Assembly: GCA_017304655.1 (NCBI GenBank) | Contig: JAFKLY010000002.1 | Span: 310,001-374,000 of the forward strand | Direction: 5' to 3' | Source of the DNA: Sphingomonas sp. | GTDB lineage: Bacteria > Pseudomonadota > Alphaproteobacteria > Sphingomonadales > Sphingomonadaceae | Length of the DNA: 64,000 nt | In this document: positions 7,888 to 16,625 of the stretch, in pieces | Layout of the letters: every line of letters begins with the position of its first letter | How positions within the stretch are numbered: the stretch's first letter is position 1 | Made by a program: the position numbers and the translations under genes | The notes under the pieces: model-generated | What the model was told of the DNA's origin: nothing | Databases searched by the model: none | What the model saw: the letters and a program-made list of their open reading frames with translations, nothing else

Positions 7888-8754
7888 TCAACGGAGCCGC
7901 GCGTTCCACCGTTCGGCGAGTCCATCGTACTCTTCCCGGTCTTCTTCTTCCGCCTCGTCGATATAGAGCAGAGTAACCTTGAAGCCGTTGCTTTGACAAA
8001 CCACCTGCTCAAGGATGGTCGGTGCGCGAACGCCTGTTTCTATCTCAATCCAAGCCCCGCCATGTTGTTCGGCCCATGCCGAGTGAGTCCCGGTCTGATT
8101 GAACCGGCGCGTCAAGCAATTTTGCGGCAGGGGCGTACCTTTCCGCATGGCAAGCCTCGGGAACGATCTGGACGCACGACCATAGCGGACAATGCCATCA
8201 CGCGAGAATATGAAGGCACAATTGTCCGGTGTAAGTTCAGCATAGCGGTTTGCGGATGCTTCCATGCTGACCTCGTAAAGATCGCTAAGCTGCCGTACGT
8301 GGGTGACCTCCACGCTGCCTAAGGCGCCCATGTCCTTCACGAAAATGGGCTTTGGCATTAAGAAGCCAGCGGAAAACCGGTTGGCCTCGGCTTCCTGCTG
8401 CTGATAGGTGGTGGTTCGACTGTTCTCCTCCAGATCCTCCTTCCGGCATTGGCGTTGGTAGCCGTGGGAGGGGATGAGGAAATGCCCGAGTTCATGACCT
8501 TGGGTGTAGCGTTTCCGCTTGGCGGAGAGCCCGTCCTTGGTCAGGATAATGCCTTGGTTTTTTTCAGGGTCGGCCAACAGGCCGCCAATGAAGCCCTCCA
8601 CCTCGAGTGTTTTGAACTCAATGATGCCGACATCGGCCGCAATCGTTTCGACCGGCACTCGACGAGGAAGGTCGGGGTAGTATCTGAGGAGGACCTCGAG
8701 CAGACGCTCCGGGGAGCCGCAATCTGCCAGGTCCATCCTCAGATCGAGATTCAC
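7888..8754 (-). CDS. ImmA/IrrE family zinc metallopeptidase
   Basis: A 288-residue COG2856 protein. The zinc-protease motif is plain: GHELGHFLIPS, with the third ligand in the following EAEANRFSAGFLMP helix. ImmA/IrrE proteases cleave partner XRE repressors (ICEBs1 ImmA with ImmR, Deinococcus IrrE with DdrO). The upstream partner here is an XRE repressor. The GTG at 8754 overlaps the repressor's TGA (GTGA), giving translational coupling; ATG 8736 is an alternative start. The C-terminal third (about residues 190-288) is a variable domain that may sense a signal. A role in derepressing the island is the natural inference. Confidence 0.88.
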   Translation of the reverse strand: MNLDLRMDLADCGSPERLLEVLLRYYPDLPRRVPVETIAADVGIIEFKTLEVEGFIGGLLADPEKNQGIILTKDGLSAKRKRYTQGHELGHFLIPSHGYQRQCRKEDLEENSRTTTYQQQEAEANRFSAGFLMPKPIFVKDMGALGSVEVTHVRQLSDLYEVSMEASANRYAELTPDNCAFIFSRDGIVRYGRASRSFPRLAMRKGTPLPQNCLTRRFNQTGTHSAWAEQHGGAWIEIETGVRAPTILEQVVCQSNGFKVTLLYIDEAEEEDREEYDGLAERWNARLR

Positions 8755-9068
8755 GGCTTGTTCGCTTTCAGGGCTTCGGCAACGCCTCTTAAGGCGTTCC
8801 AATCTTTTTCTGAGAGTTTGCCATCGAATTCCCGGAAGAAAGTCAGGGCAGCAGCCTGCTCGGGTTCAATGCTGTCGTCATTGAAATAGGCGACGGGCAC
8901 GCCGAAGTGATCCGAAAGCCCTTTGAGAATTTCCATGCTCGGGTTGGAGCTGGTGCCTTTTTCTAGCTCCCAGACATGCACCTTCGAGATGCCGACCCCG
9001 TCGGCCACCTGTTGGAGCGACTGCCTGTTCTGTTCCCGTAACTTCTTCAATTTCGACGCTAATGACAT
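8751..9068 (-). CDS. XRE family repressor paired with ImmA/IrrE protease
   Basis: A 105-residue protein with an N-terminal Cro/C1 HTH (residues about 4-60: LKKLREQNRQSLQQVADGVG, then SKVHVWELEKG, then LKGLSDHFGV). An acidic C-terminal extension (DSIEPEQAAALTFFREFD) is probably the protease-accessible tail. It overlaps the ImmA/IrrE gene by four bases. It is divergent from the DUF2188 gene at 9197. A perfect palindrome over a predicted -10 in that intergenic region is its likely operator. Confidence 0.9.
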   Translation of the reverse strand: MSLASKLKKLREQNRQSLQQVADGVGISKVHVWELEKGTSSNPSMEILKGLSDHFGVPVAYFNDDSIEPEQAAALTFFREFDGKLSEKDWNALRGVAEALKANKP

Positions 9069-9129
9069 GCGTTCGGCTCACTCTCGTTCCTGCCCCTGTC
9101 AGAATCATCTTACGCATTGGGAGATCCAC

Positions 9130-9163
9130 TTGACAAGGAAAACAGCGTTAGGTTAATCTAACG
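9130..9163 (+). promoter_or_regulatory. Promoter with a palindromic operator over the -10
   Basis: TTGACA (9130-9135) is spaced 17-18 bases from TTAATC/TAATCT (9153-9159). The palindrome CGTTAGGTTAATCTAACG (9146-9163, six-base perfect arms, six-base centre) covers that -10. It lies between the divergent XRE gene and the rightward DUF2188 gene. This is the arrangement expected for repression by the XRE protein. Confidence 0.68.
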
Positions 9164-9196
9164 GAGTGTCCGGTTTGGCATGGAAAGGAGGAAAAG

Positions 9197-9421
9197 ATGG
9201 CGAAGAAAAATCAACACGTCGTGCCGCATGACGGCGCTTGGGCCGTTCGTGGCGCCGGCAACAGCCGCGCGACCTCGATTCACGATACACAGGCTGAGGC
9301 GATCAATGTTGCGCGCGAGATCGCACGTAATCAGCAGAGCGAATTGCTGATCCATGGTCGCGATGGCCAGATCCGCGAACGCGACAGCTTCGGTAACGAT
9401 CCGTTCCCGCCGAACGGCTGA
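9197..9421 (+). CDS. DUF2188 family small protein
   Basis: A 74-residue protein matching DUF2188: QHVVPHDGAWAVRGAGNSRA, then TQAEAINVAREIARNQQSELLIHGRDGQI, and an IRERDSFGNDPFPP end. The fold is a small beta-alpha-beta unit of unknown biochemical role. It is frequent in mobile elements and beside stress genes. AAGGAGG precedes the ATG. It is first in a rightward pair with the Cas2-like gene at 9481 and lies under the palindromic promoter at 9130, so the XRE/ImmA switch probably controls it. Confidence 0.82.
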   Translation: MAKKNQHVVPHDGAWAVRGAGNSRATSIHDTQAEAINVAREIARNQQSELLIHGRDGQIRERDSFGNDPFPPNG

Positions 9422-9480
9422 TGGAAGAGGCTTCTTCGGAAGCCTCTTCTCCGTTTCGAAATGCTGTAAGGATGAATACG

Positions 9481-9765
9481 ATGGCAGTTTATGTGGTGAC
9501 ATGGAATTTGAACAAGGAGGGCACGGCCTATCAACAGGCGCGCACAGCCTTCCTCAATCACCTAGCAAAGTACGACAACACCAAGGACTCTCAGTTAGAG
9601 ACGGTGCGATGGGTTTCGACAACCGGCACCGCCAGCGAAGTGTCAGACTATTTGCGGCAAAAGCTCGACTCCAACGATCGATTGTTCGTGTCAAAGGTCA
9701 ATTCCGATGCAAAATCTGGCTGGTTGGACAAGGCGGTTTGGGACTGGATCAACCAGCGGCTGTGA
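9481..9765 (+). CDS. Small SinR/Cas2-like ferredoxin-fold protein
   Basis: A 94-residue protein. The opening strand AVYVVTWNLN, a helix, the pair ETVRWVSTTGTASEVSDYLRQ and the strand DRLFVSKV give a beta-alpha-beta-beta-alpha-beta order like Cas2/VapD. Proteins of this type are often named SinR family. No CRISPR repeats or other cas genes are near, so this is not an adaptation Cas2. A toxin (VapD-like RNase) or a structural role is possible. ATG 9481 was chosen because TAAGGA sits seven bases upstream; an in-frame ATG nine bases earlier has none. It lies 59 bases after the DUF2188 gene. Confidence 0.6.
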   Translation: MAVYVVTWNLNKEGTAYQQARTAFLNHLAKYDNTKDSQLETVRWVSTTGTASEVSDYLRQKLDSNDRLFVSKVNSDAKSGWLDKAVWDWINQRL

Positions 9766-10002
9766 GACTGCCGGCGCTAACCGACTACATTCGCGCCCGT
9801 GAGCATGTAGCTATCACTATCACGCTGCGAGAGAATAAACCGGAATGGCCGAGTTCGGCGCTACCGCCGAAAAACCAAACGGGATAGAAGCATCCCAGAG
9901 CGATGGGGTCGATTGGCGAGAGAAAACTCTAAGCTAGTGACATGTCGCAAAGAGGTCGGCGTTGATGAGCTAGATGGGCGACGAAGTCCAAGGGAGATAG
10001 GA

Positions 10003-12456
10003 ATGAGGCTTTCGACCGTATTCGCGCGCTTCTATAAGTCATTCAACTTTGACAGAATTAGGAAAGCAAAGCCAGGCGCAGTGCCACGGGGCGAGTGGGA
10101 GATGTACCGCGATCAGTGGTTTCCATACATCGAGGTGAGGATTGACGAGCGCCTGACGACTGTCGTCGGCGCGAACGAATCCGGTAAGAGCCATCTTCTT
10201 AGTGCGATCGAGAAGGCTGTTTCTGGTAAGGGCTTTGCCCGCCGGGATCTGTGCCGCTACTGCGAATTCTTCGGCGTTACGGCCGAGCAGGCGTGCTGGC
10301 CTCATCTTGGCGTAGCTTGGTCTGACGTGACACCGGAGGAATGGGATTCAATTCGTGGGGTCATCGGTAGAGCCGGACCCGTCGCTACCGAATTTATGAT
10401 GTTCAGGGAGGGCCCGGACCTACTGACGGTTTGGACGCCGGCTGGAGAAGGCATTTGGGAAGCGCATCCGCTGGACAAGCCAACCGCGGACAAGTTCACT
10501 GCGCTGCTGCCCTGTACTTATCGCATTTACTCCGATGTGGCTTTGCCAGACAGCGTGCCATTCAGCTGGATCACCTCGGGTAACCCGATCGGAGGGCGTC
10601 GCTTGCGGGCATCGGTGCTGGACAGGGTATCTTCCCTCGCGGGAATGGTGGGGACTGACGCGTCGACGATCGCTGGCAACGCTCCAAGCATCTTCAAAGT
10701 ACTCAAGCCTCTCGTAGACGAATTGGCTCAGCCTGCCCCGACCGCAGACGACCGCGCGCTGGATCTTGCTCGTCGATTGCTCGTCGATTTGGCGCAGATT
10801 GATCCCCTAGCGATCGCCGAGCTTGCCGATGCCATTGCAGACGGGGCGGATGGATATGCCAACGCCCTAGTCGAGCGTATTAATGAACAGATCAACCAAG
10901 CGCTAAACTTCAGGCGCTGGTGGGTGCAGGACCGAGACTTCACGCTCCGCGTGGACACACGCGAGCACGACCTAGTCTTCACGATCCGCGACCGCACCGG
11001 CACCGAGTATACCTTCGCTGAGCGCAGCAGTGGCCTCAAGTACTTCCTGTCTTACCTTATTCAATCTCAGGCTCACCGACCGGGCACGCGTGAGCGCATT
11101 CTGCTTATGGACGAGCCTGACACTTACCTATCGGCCGAGGCGCAGCAGGACCTTATGCGCATCTTGCGTGACCTCGCGGAGGAACAGCCTGATCGTCCCG
11201 CAGTGCAAGTAGTCTACGTCACGCATTCACCTTTCCTGATCGACAAGAACCATGCTGAGCGGATCCGAGTGCTTGAGAAGGGATGGGGGCGGGATGGCAC
11301 CCTAGTCGTGGATAACGCCGCACAGAATCACTACGAGCCACTCCGATCTGCCTTCGGCGCCTTCGTCGGGGAAACGGCGTTCGTCGGATCGGCCAATCTA
11401 CTGGTCGAAGGGATTACGGAGCAGGTCCTGCTTGCAGGAGCCTCACGTTCGATTCGCAAAGCCGGACGACCGGAAAACGAATCCCTCGACCTGAATAGCA
11501 TGGTCATCGTGCCGAGCGGCTCGGCAAGTCATGTCCCCTACATGGTCCACCTAGTGCGCGGCCGGGACGCTGAGAAACCCCCGGTCATCGTGCTGCTCGA
11601 TTCAGACACTGCAGGCGATGATGCGATGAAACTTCTTAAACGGAAGCCTCTGAGCGGGCTTTTGTCGGGAGATCTGGTATTGCAGCTGGGACGGGTGGAT
11701 CAGGACGTCGAGAATATCGCCGAGATCGAAGATCTCTTGCCTCCTGCGCTCGCCGCGGCAGCGGCCAACCTGTGCCTTCGCGAACTCTCCATGTATCGCT
11801 CCGCAAGCGCAGCTACGTTGACCGCCGCAGAACTCGAAACGCGGCCGGCCGGCATTAGCATGTTCGATCATATCGAGGCGGTGCTCGATACCAAAACCGC
11901 CAGGATCGAGAAATTGCCGTTCGCGCGAGCCGTGATCAGACTATGTGAGGAGCCTGCCGCCGAATTGGCGAACGACATCGGTCTCTATCTCACTCGGATG
12001 GGAAAGCTGTTCGCCGTCCTCAACAAGCTCCGTCGTAAGGCCGAAACCGAGGCGGGCCGCGATCGCCTCAGTCACCTCGTCGACCGCGAGCAGCAGCTGT
12101 TCGTGCACGATCACCCGAGGGCCGCCACTAAAGAAGAAGTCGCCAACCTGATGGAGAAGATCGAAAACCTGCTGGATAGCTCGGTCGAGGCCGAAGCCAT
12201 CCGTCGGTCTACTCAGCGAATCCGGCGCGAGCACAAATTGGAAGATGATCAGCTGAACCCGATAGCTGACATGCCCGCGCTGACGGCTTTGCTCGCAGCA
12301 CTTAAGGACTCGCTCAAGATCGAACGTCGGGTCGAGGCGAACGCCGCGCGCAATATTTTGTTGCCAACAGATCCGACCCTAGACCCCATAATCGCGGCCA
12401 CGGTCGAGGATGTGGCTAGCGATGCGGCGGCGAACGGAAGCGACACAGCCGCCTGA
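10003..12456 (+). CDS. OLD-type AAA/ABC ATPase with TOPRIM nuclease domain
   Basis: An 817-residue protein with an ABC-type ATPase split by an insertion. Walker A is VGANESGKSHLL (residues 55-66), a signature-like ERSSGLKYF precedes Walker B ILLMDEPDTYLS (around 365-376), and the switch histidine is in YVTHSPF (around 407). A TOPRIM domain follows: LLVEGITEQ (around 466) and VLLDSDTAGDD (around 529) supply the metal-binding Glu and DxD. This is the architecture of OLD-family nucleases, which include phage P2 Old and Gabija GajA. A C-terminal helical region of some 250 residues is specific. AAGGGAGATAGGA precedes the ATG at 10003. There is no UvrD-like helicase beside it, so this is not a standard Gabija pair. 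Antiphage function is inferred. Confidence 0.85.
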   Translation: MRLSTVFARFYKSFNFDRIRKAKPGAVPRGEWEMYRDQWFPYIEVRIDERLTTVVGANESGKSHLLSAIEKAVSGKGFARRDLCRYCEFFGVTAEQACWPHLGVAWSDVTPEEWDSIRGVIGRAGPVATEFMMFREGPDLLTVWTPAGEGIWEAHPLDKPTADKFTALLPCTYRIYSDVALPDSVPFSWITSGNPIGGRRLRASVLDRVSSLAGMVGTDASTIAGNAPSIFKVLKPLVDELAQPAPTADDRALDLARRLLVDLAQIDPLAIAELADAIADGADGYANALVERINEQINQALNFRRWWVQDRDFTLRVDTREHDLVFTIRDRTGTEYTFAERSSGLKYFLSYLIQSQAHRPGTRERILLMDEPDTYLSAEAQQDLMRILRDLAEEQPDRPAVQVVYVTHSPFLIDKNHAERIRVLEKGWGRDGTLVVDNAAQNHYEPLRSAFGAFVGETAFVGSANLLVEGITEQVLLAGASRSIRKAGRPENESLDLNSMVIVPSGSASHVPYMVHLVRGRDAEKPPVIVLLDSDTAGDDAMKLLKRKPLSGLLSGDLVLQLGRVDQDVENIAEIEDLLPPALAAAAANLCLRELSMYRSASAATLTAAELETRPAGISMFDHIEAVLDTKTARIEKLPFARAVIRLCEEPAAELANDIGLYLTRMGKLFAVLNKLRRKAETEAGRDRLSHLVDREQQLFVHDHPRAATKEEVANLMEKIENLLDSSVEAEAIRRSTQRIRREHKLEDDQLNPIADMPALTALLAALKDSLKIERRVEANAARNILLPTDPTLDPIIAATVEDVASDAAANGSDTAA

Positions 12457-12723
12457 TCTATAACCACCACAAGTGCATTTTCGGAAACCAGCTCAAGTCA
12501 TGGACAGCTGCTCTCGGAGGGGAGCAAAACTTCTTGCCGAAACTGGCATTCCAAGGCTTCGAAGCAAACCGTCAGGAAGGCGCCTCAATTTAAGTCGTTC
12601 GGAACGCTGAGCTGATCCGCTCCCAAGAAGTTCAATGAGAGCAGTCGGCACCGGCGCCGATCGTGTCCGGAGACCATCAGGACAGAGTTACCGATCGGCC
12701 GACCAATGGGTTCCGCTCCCCCG

Positions 12724-15174
12724 TCAATCTAATTCGCCGACCAGTTCCGCCTCGATCTGGTCGGGCCCGATCTCGCTCAGGATGTTCGCCTCAAGGCGCT
12801 CGAAGTGTCGGATCAGCGAACTCATCTCCGGATCCGCGAGACGCTCCGACGCCTTGATCAGCCGGTCCATCGCATCGTCGAACACGGCGCGGTCGCCGCC
12901 ATGGCGCAGGATGGCCACGCCGACTTTGCAATAAGCTGCGAAGACCCCGCTCGAGGTCGGATGTCTCGTCGTTCCGGTCGCCGCTAGCTCGCGGGCTTGC
13001 TCAAGGATCGCAAGGCGGTCCTCAACCAGCAGCCCTTCGCTCTCAGTCGCCCGCGCCAACATAAGCTCGATCTTCAGGCGTGTGACCGGCGCGTCGATCC
13101 TGAAGTCCTTTTCAAAGATTCGGATCTCGGTCTGCGCCTGATCCCAGTGGCCCATGTCAGTCAGATTGCGGATGAGGCGGTGGCGCGGCACCCGTTCGCC
13201 GGGAAGCAGCGAGATGATCTTTCGCAGAAGCCTGTTCTGCACACCCTTGTCAGGCAGCTGGGGAATGCCGGTGTAGACGTTGCAGAGCTCGATGAGAGAC
13301 CTGACCTCGATGTCGTAGGAAGGGATCGCCGTATCGATGATCTGATCATACAGCGCGACGATCTTGCCGACTTCGCCGAACTTGTACCTTGCGATGATCG
13401 CGCTGATCACAGGATGGCGACCACGCCACCCGTAGATGTGACGCCGCCCGTTGATCGTGTACTCACTGACTATGTCGGTCATGTTCTCGAGCAGCGCCAT
13501 CACGCTCGCCATGGGGATGCCAAGCAAACGGATGATCAGCTGGCGGTGGACCTTAACCCCCGCCGTCTCCAGCGCGGCGACTAGGCGGTAGACGTCCTGC
13601 AGTTCGACCTTTAGCTCGGCATATTCGCGAAGCATGATGTTGTCGAAGCTCTCTGACGCAAAGATGTTGCGCATGCAGACGAACATGTCCGACTCACAGC
13701 GATCCGTAAGTCGACGCCGCTTCTCGGCCCGGCTGAACCCCGAGAACCCCGTTTCCACGATTCGCGCCAGGTCGACGTTGGTGTCTACGAGCGAGATCAG
13801 CCGCTCGATCTCCGCCCCGTCCACCTTCGACAGGATGTAGAGCTTGCCCCGCTTGTAGATGTTCGGGGACTTGATCCGCGGCTTCCAGTGGTTGCGGCTC
13901 GACGCCGCCACTAGAATCAACGACTTGAGATCGGCATGGGCGAGCCCATCGACCAGTTCGTTTATCTCCCGGATATGCGCGTGCGCATCGTCGATGAAGA
14001 GCAGTCCGCGACGCGACGCCGCATCGAGTTCGCGCGCGACGGCCAGCCACGCCGCAGGGTCGAGCGTCAGGTCGCCACGGTGTTCCCAGCAGCTGAACCC
14101 CTTCCTCGCCAATCCGACGAGCACCTGCCGCGCCGCGGTCGTCTTTCCGACACCGCTCGCGCCGACTAACGTCAGACAGATGCTGGCCCCACCCTGAGCC
14201 TCCTCCGTCATGCTCATTGCAACAGAGCGCTCGAACGCCAGGCCGCGATTGACGTCGGCGAAGTTCGCCGGCCATCCCGCGAACATCCGGCTGACGTCCG
14301 GAACCGCCGTCTCCATCTGGTGCTTTACGTCGGTCACGGTCGGAACCAGCTTCGGATGGTTCTCCAGCACCGAGTCGGAGGGCGTATAGTCGAAGAGGGG
14401 CCCAGGCGACTTCTTCGTCATCTCTATGAAGAAGTCGTCGATCCCCCCGAATACCACGTTGATGCCTTGGCCGCGGTAGAGATCCGCGCGCGCCTCATCA
14501 CGCTGAAACATCAGCAGAGTGATGCGTCCGCCGACCATCGCCTTCGTGTTGAGCTGCACCGCCCGAGAGATCAGCGGCTTGATATCCTCATCGGAGAGCG
14601 AGCTGCCGATGATGACCAGGTCTGACTCTGCCAAATCCATCTGGAGCGCGCCGAACATGTGCTCGCGATACTCGTGCGCGACATTGTAGTCCGAAGAGGT
14701 CAGGATCATCCGGGAATGATCGCCGAACGCCGCGTCCTTATCGATGGTGCCGTGGATCTTGTAGAGCCGGGTCTCGGCGTTGCGCGCGGTGTTCCCGAAG
14801 TCGAAGTTCGAGGTAAAAACCCCGAGCGGCTTCGACTTCTTGCGATACGCCTGCTCGACGAGGTCGTCATAATTGGTCGTGTAGATCGATTTCCAATCGT
14901 AAAGCGGTAGGTTCAGGAGGCCGGCAGTTGGCTTGAGGTGCCGGAACAGCATCCGGATCTCCGTAACCATACGCCGGCGGTCCTTGGACCGCTGCTCCAC
15001 CAGCTCGGTGAACTCGGCAAGATTGAACCCCGCCGAAGGCAGTGCGAACCGGACGCCCAGGTGATCGATGATCGCCTGGGGCGTCGGCGCGTTGGAGGGC
15101 ATCGACGAACCCGCACCGAACAAAAGAATGGTGTGTTCGGGTCGAAGACCCCGGACGAGCGTCTCAAGTTCCAT
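12724..15174 (-). CDS. SIR2-like NADase fused to a STAND-type NTPase, probable antiphage effector
   Basis: An 816-residue protein. Residues 1-260 are a SIR2-like domain: LLFGAGSS (17-24), YTTNYDDL (98-105), LYKIHGTID (137-145) and IIGSSLSDEDI (188-198). N101 and H141 correspond to the residues needed for NAD+ hydrolysis in defence SIR2 proteins. Residues about 330-560 are a P-loop NTPase with Walker A VGASGVGKTT (337-346) and Walker B LLFIDDAH (391-398). The last 250 residues are helical, probably a sensor. The order SIR2-STAND-sensor is that of Avs5-like defence proteins. AAGGGGG precedes the ATG at 15174. It converges with the OLD-type gene, separated by 267 bases. Confidence 0.85.
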   Translation of the reverse strand: MELETLVRGLRPEHTILLFGAGSSMPSNAPTPQAIIDHLGVRFALPSAGFNLAEFTELVEQRSKDRRRMVTEIRMLFRHLKPTAGLLNLPLYDWKSIYTTNYDDLVEQAYRKKSKPLGVFTSNFDFGNTARNAETRLYKIHGTIDKDAAFGDHSRMILTSSDYNVAHEYREHMFGALQMDLAESDLVIIGSSLSDEDIKPLISRAVQLNTKAMVGGRITLLMFQRDEARADLYRGQGINVVFGGIDDFFIEMTKKSPGPLFDYTPSDSVLENHPKLVPTVTDVKHQMETAVPDVSRMFAGWPANFADVNRGLAFERSVAMSMTEEAQGGASICLTLVGASGVGKTTAARQVLVGLARKGFSCWEHRGDLTLDPAAWLAVARELDAASRRGLLFIDDAHAHIREINELVDGLAHADLKSLILVAASSRNHWKPRIKSPNIYKRGKLYILSKVDGAEIERLISLVDTNVDLARIVETGFSGFSRAEKRRRLTDRCESDMFVCMRNIFASESFDNIMLREYAELKVELQDVYRLVAALETAGVKVHRQLIIRLLGIPMASVMALLENMTDIVSEYTINGRRHIYGWRGRHPVISAIIARYKFGEVGKIVALYDQIIDTAIPSYDIEVRSLIELCNVYTGIPQLPDKGVQNRLLRKIISLLPGERVPRHRLIRNLTDMGHWDQAQTEIRIFEKDFRIDAPVTRLKIELMLARATESEGLLVEDRLAILEQARELAATGTTRHPTSSGVFAAYCKVGVAILRHGGDRAVFDDAMDRLIKASERLADPEMSSLIRHFERLEANILSEIGPDQIEAELVGELD

Positions 15175-15941
15175 ACATCCCCCTTGTGAACCGCCCAGCC
15201 CGTAAACCAATCCTGTGCGATCAGCCGGTCGCTGGCTTTCCAACGGCCAAGTACAGCGCCGAGTTATTGCCACGGTCAATTGACTTAGCAAGGCGGCCCA
15301 TGAACTTTGGTGCGGCGACTTCGTGGCTTAATTGGACAAGAATAGATGTGCTCGGACTTAAATCAATCGCTTCGCGCTTTCGGCAACTCACATTCCCGGA
15401 GACGAATCGCTTCCAACTACGTCAAGGCGGTGTCGCGCCGAAGCCCTTAATCCAGTGTGCGGATTTTTCGCCCTGCCTGCCGCGGATAGCAACTAAGGTT
15501 GCTCTGGATTCGAAGGTAACCGGTCGGCAATCGGCCCAGTCGTGGTTGCGTTTCCGGTCCAACGGATCGCGCCGTAAGCGTCAGCTTTTGGCGATGGACT
15601 TGCCGCTCATCCCGTCGCGCGGAAATGGCGGCTTCGTCCCCAGGCTCGGTCGATCACTGTACCGCGAAAGCAAGATGAACGAAGGACCGGTTTCAGCGAG
15701 CAGCTTTTTAGCCTGCGAATGTCGCCTTTGTTGGCGGGAGCAGTCGGCCCGATCCTGACCGAAGGGAATAGCGGTTCCCGACCAGAGCCGGACGGTCACG
15801 ACAATTGCCGCGAACGTCCGGTATTGACGAAAGCCGCCGATTAGCCATCGTAGAAACTAAGGAAAACCGACTGTTCGGACGCAACGACCAGCCTTGCATG
15901 AGATTGCAGATTGCATTGAAGGATCAGGCAGCTTTGTCAGC
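15175..15941. other. 767-base stretch between defence and catabolic modules, no supported gene
   Basis: An open frame runs across much of it on the plus strand, but its product has no conserved pattern and is rich in Arg, Ser and Cys, like non-coding GC-rich DNA. It separates the SIR2-STAND gene from the first catabolic gene and looks like a module junction. Confidence 0.4.
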
Positions 15942-16610
15942 TTAAGCTGCTGGCTGACCTGGATTGGCGTAGTGCATCGGCACTGCGGCGCGGTCGGGCC
16001 ATGCCGGACGCTCACGGTCCAGAAGCGCGTCTGGACCGAACGGGTCTTCTGGGTAGGTCAGCTTGGCCGGCTGGAGCACGCTGGCTGAACGCGACCATCC
16101 CTTTTCATATTCGGCTTGCCACTGCAGAACATAGTCGAGCCGTTGGATCTTCCAGATGCCGCCTTCCTTCACATAGTCATTTTCGTAGATGCCGGCCTCC
16201 ATGACCTGATCCGGCATGCCCTCGGGCTTATATGATCGGCTTTCGTGGCTGCCGGCGAACATAAGCGCCCGGAAACGCCCCTTGGCACTCAGGCCATCGT
16301 CTGCCACCGTGATGATGTCCTGCATATGATAATGATCGAGAAGGAAGCCGAAGACCGGTCCGACCTTCCCTTCGATGAAATATTCGCGGAACCACACGCC
16401 GTAGAGGCGCATGATGCTCTCATGACCGCGATAGACACCGGAGAGGAATATGACTTCTCCATCCTTTGAGAACAAGCGAGCGATGTCTTCAGCCATGTTG
16501 TAATCGGTGTAATAGCCGTAGGAAAAATGCAGCCGCCGGATGGCGTCGACATCTTCCAGTCGTTGAACGCGGCGAGACAGCGCTCGGAAGTCGTCGGCTG
16601 ATTGGTCCAT
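15942..16610 (-). CDS. SnoaL/NTF2-like protein
   Basis: A 222-residue protein of the NTF2-like cone-barrel superfamily (SnoaL_4 type): AIRRLHFSYGYYTDYNMAEDIARLFSKDGEV, then VYRGHESIMRLYG, HYHMQDIITVADDGLSAKGRFRA and WKIQRLDYVLQWQ. Polar residues in the cavity (Y and D of YYTDY, H of DHYHMQ) suggest an enzyme rather than a binding protein. Superfamily members include scytalone dehydratase-like and lyase enzymes acting on aromatic compounds. It is most similar by eye to the gene at 20364. GGAGACGAG precedes the ATG. It lies 15 bases after the MFS gene and is probably co-transcribed with it. Confidence 0.8.
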   Translation of the reverse strand: MDQSADDFRALSRRVQRLEDVDAIRRLHFSYGYYTDYNMAEDIARLFSKDGEVIFLSGVYRGHESIMRLYGVWFREYFIEGKVGPVFGFLLDHYHMQDIITVADDGLSAKGRFRALMFAGSHESRSYKPEGMPDQVMEAGIYENDYVKEGGIWKIQRLDYVLQWQAEYEKGWSRSASVLQPAKLTYPEDPFGPDALLDRERPAWPDRAAVPMHYANPGQPAA

Positions 16611-16625
16611 TTCTCGTCTCCAGTG

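Noticed and set aside
9481..9765. CRISPR-Cas adaptation module
   Set aside because: The Cas2-like fold prompted a search by eye for direct repeats with spacers and for cas1; none is present in the window.
10003..12456. Gabija GajA
   Set aside because: Domain layout is alike, but no GajB helicase gene lies beside it, so only the broader OLD-type label is supported.
15186..15758. Plus-strand open frame of 190 codons after the SIR2-STAND gene
   Set aside because: No conserved pattern, no good ribosome-binding site and an amino acid mix like translated non-coding DNA.
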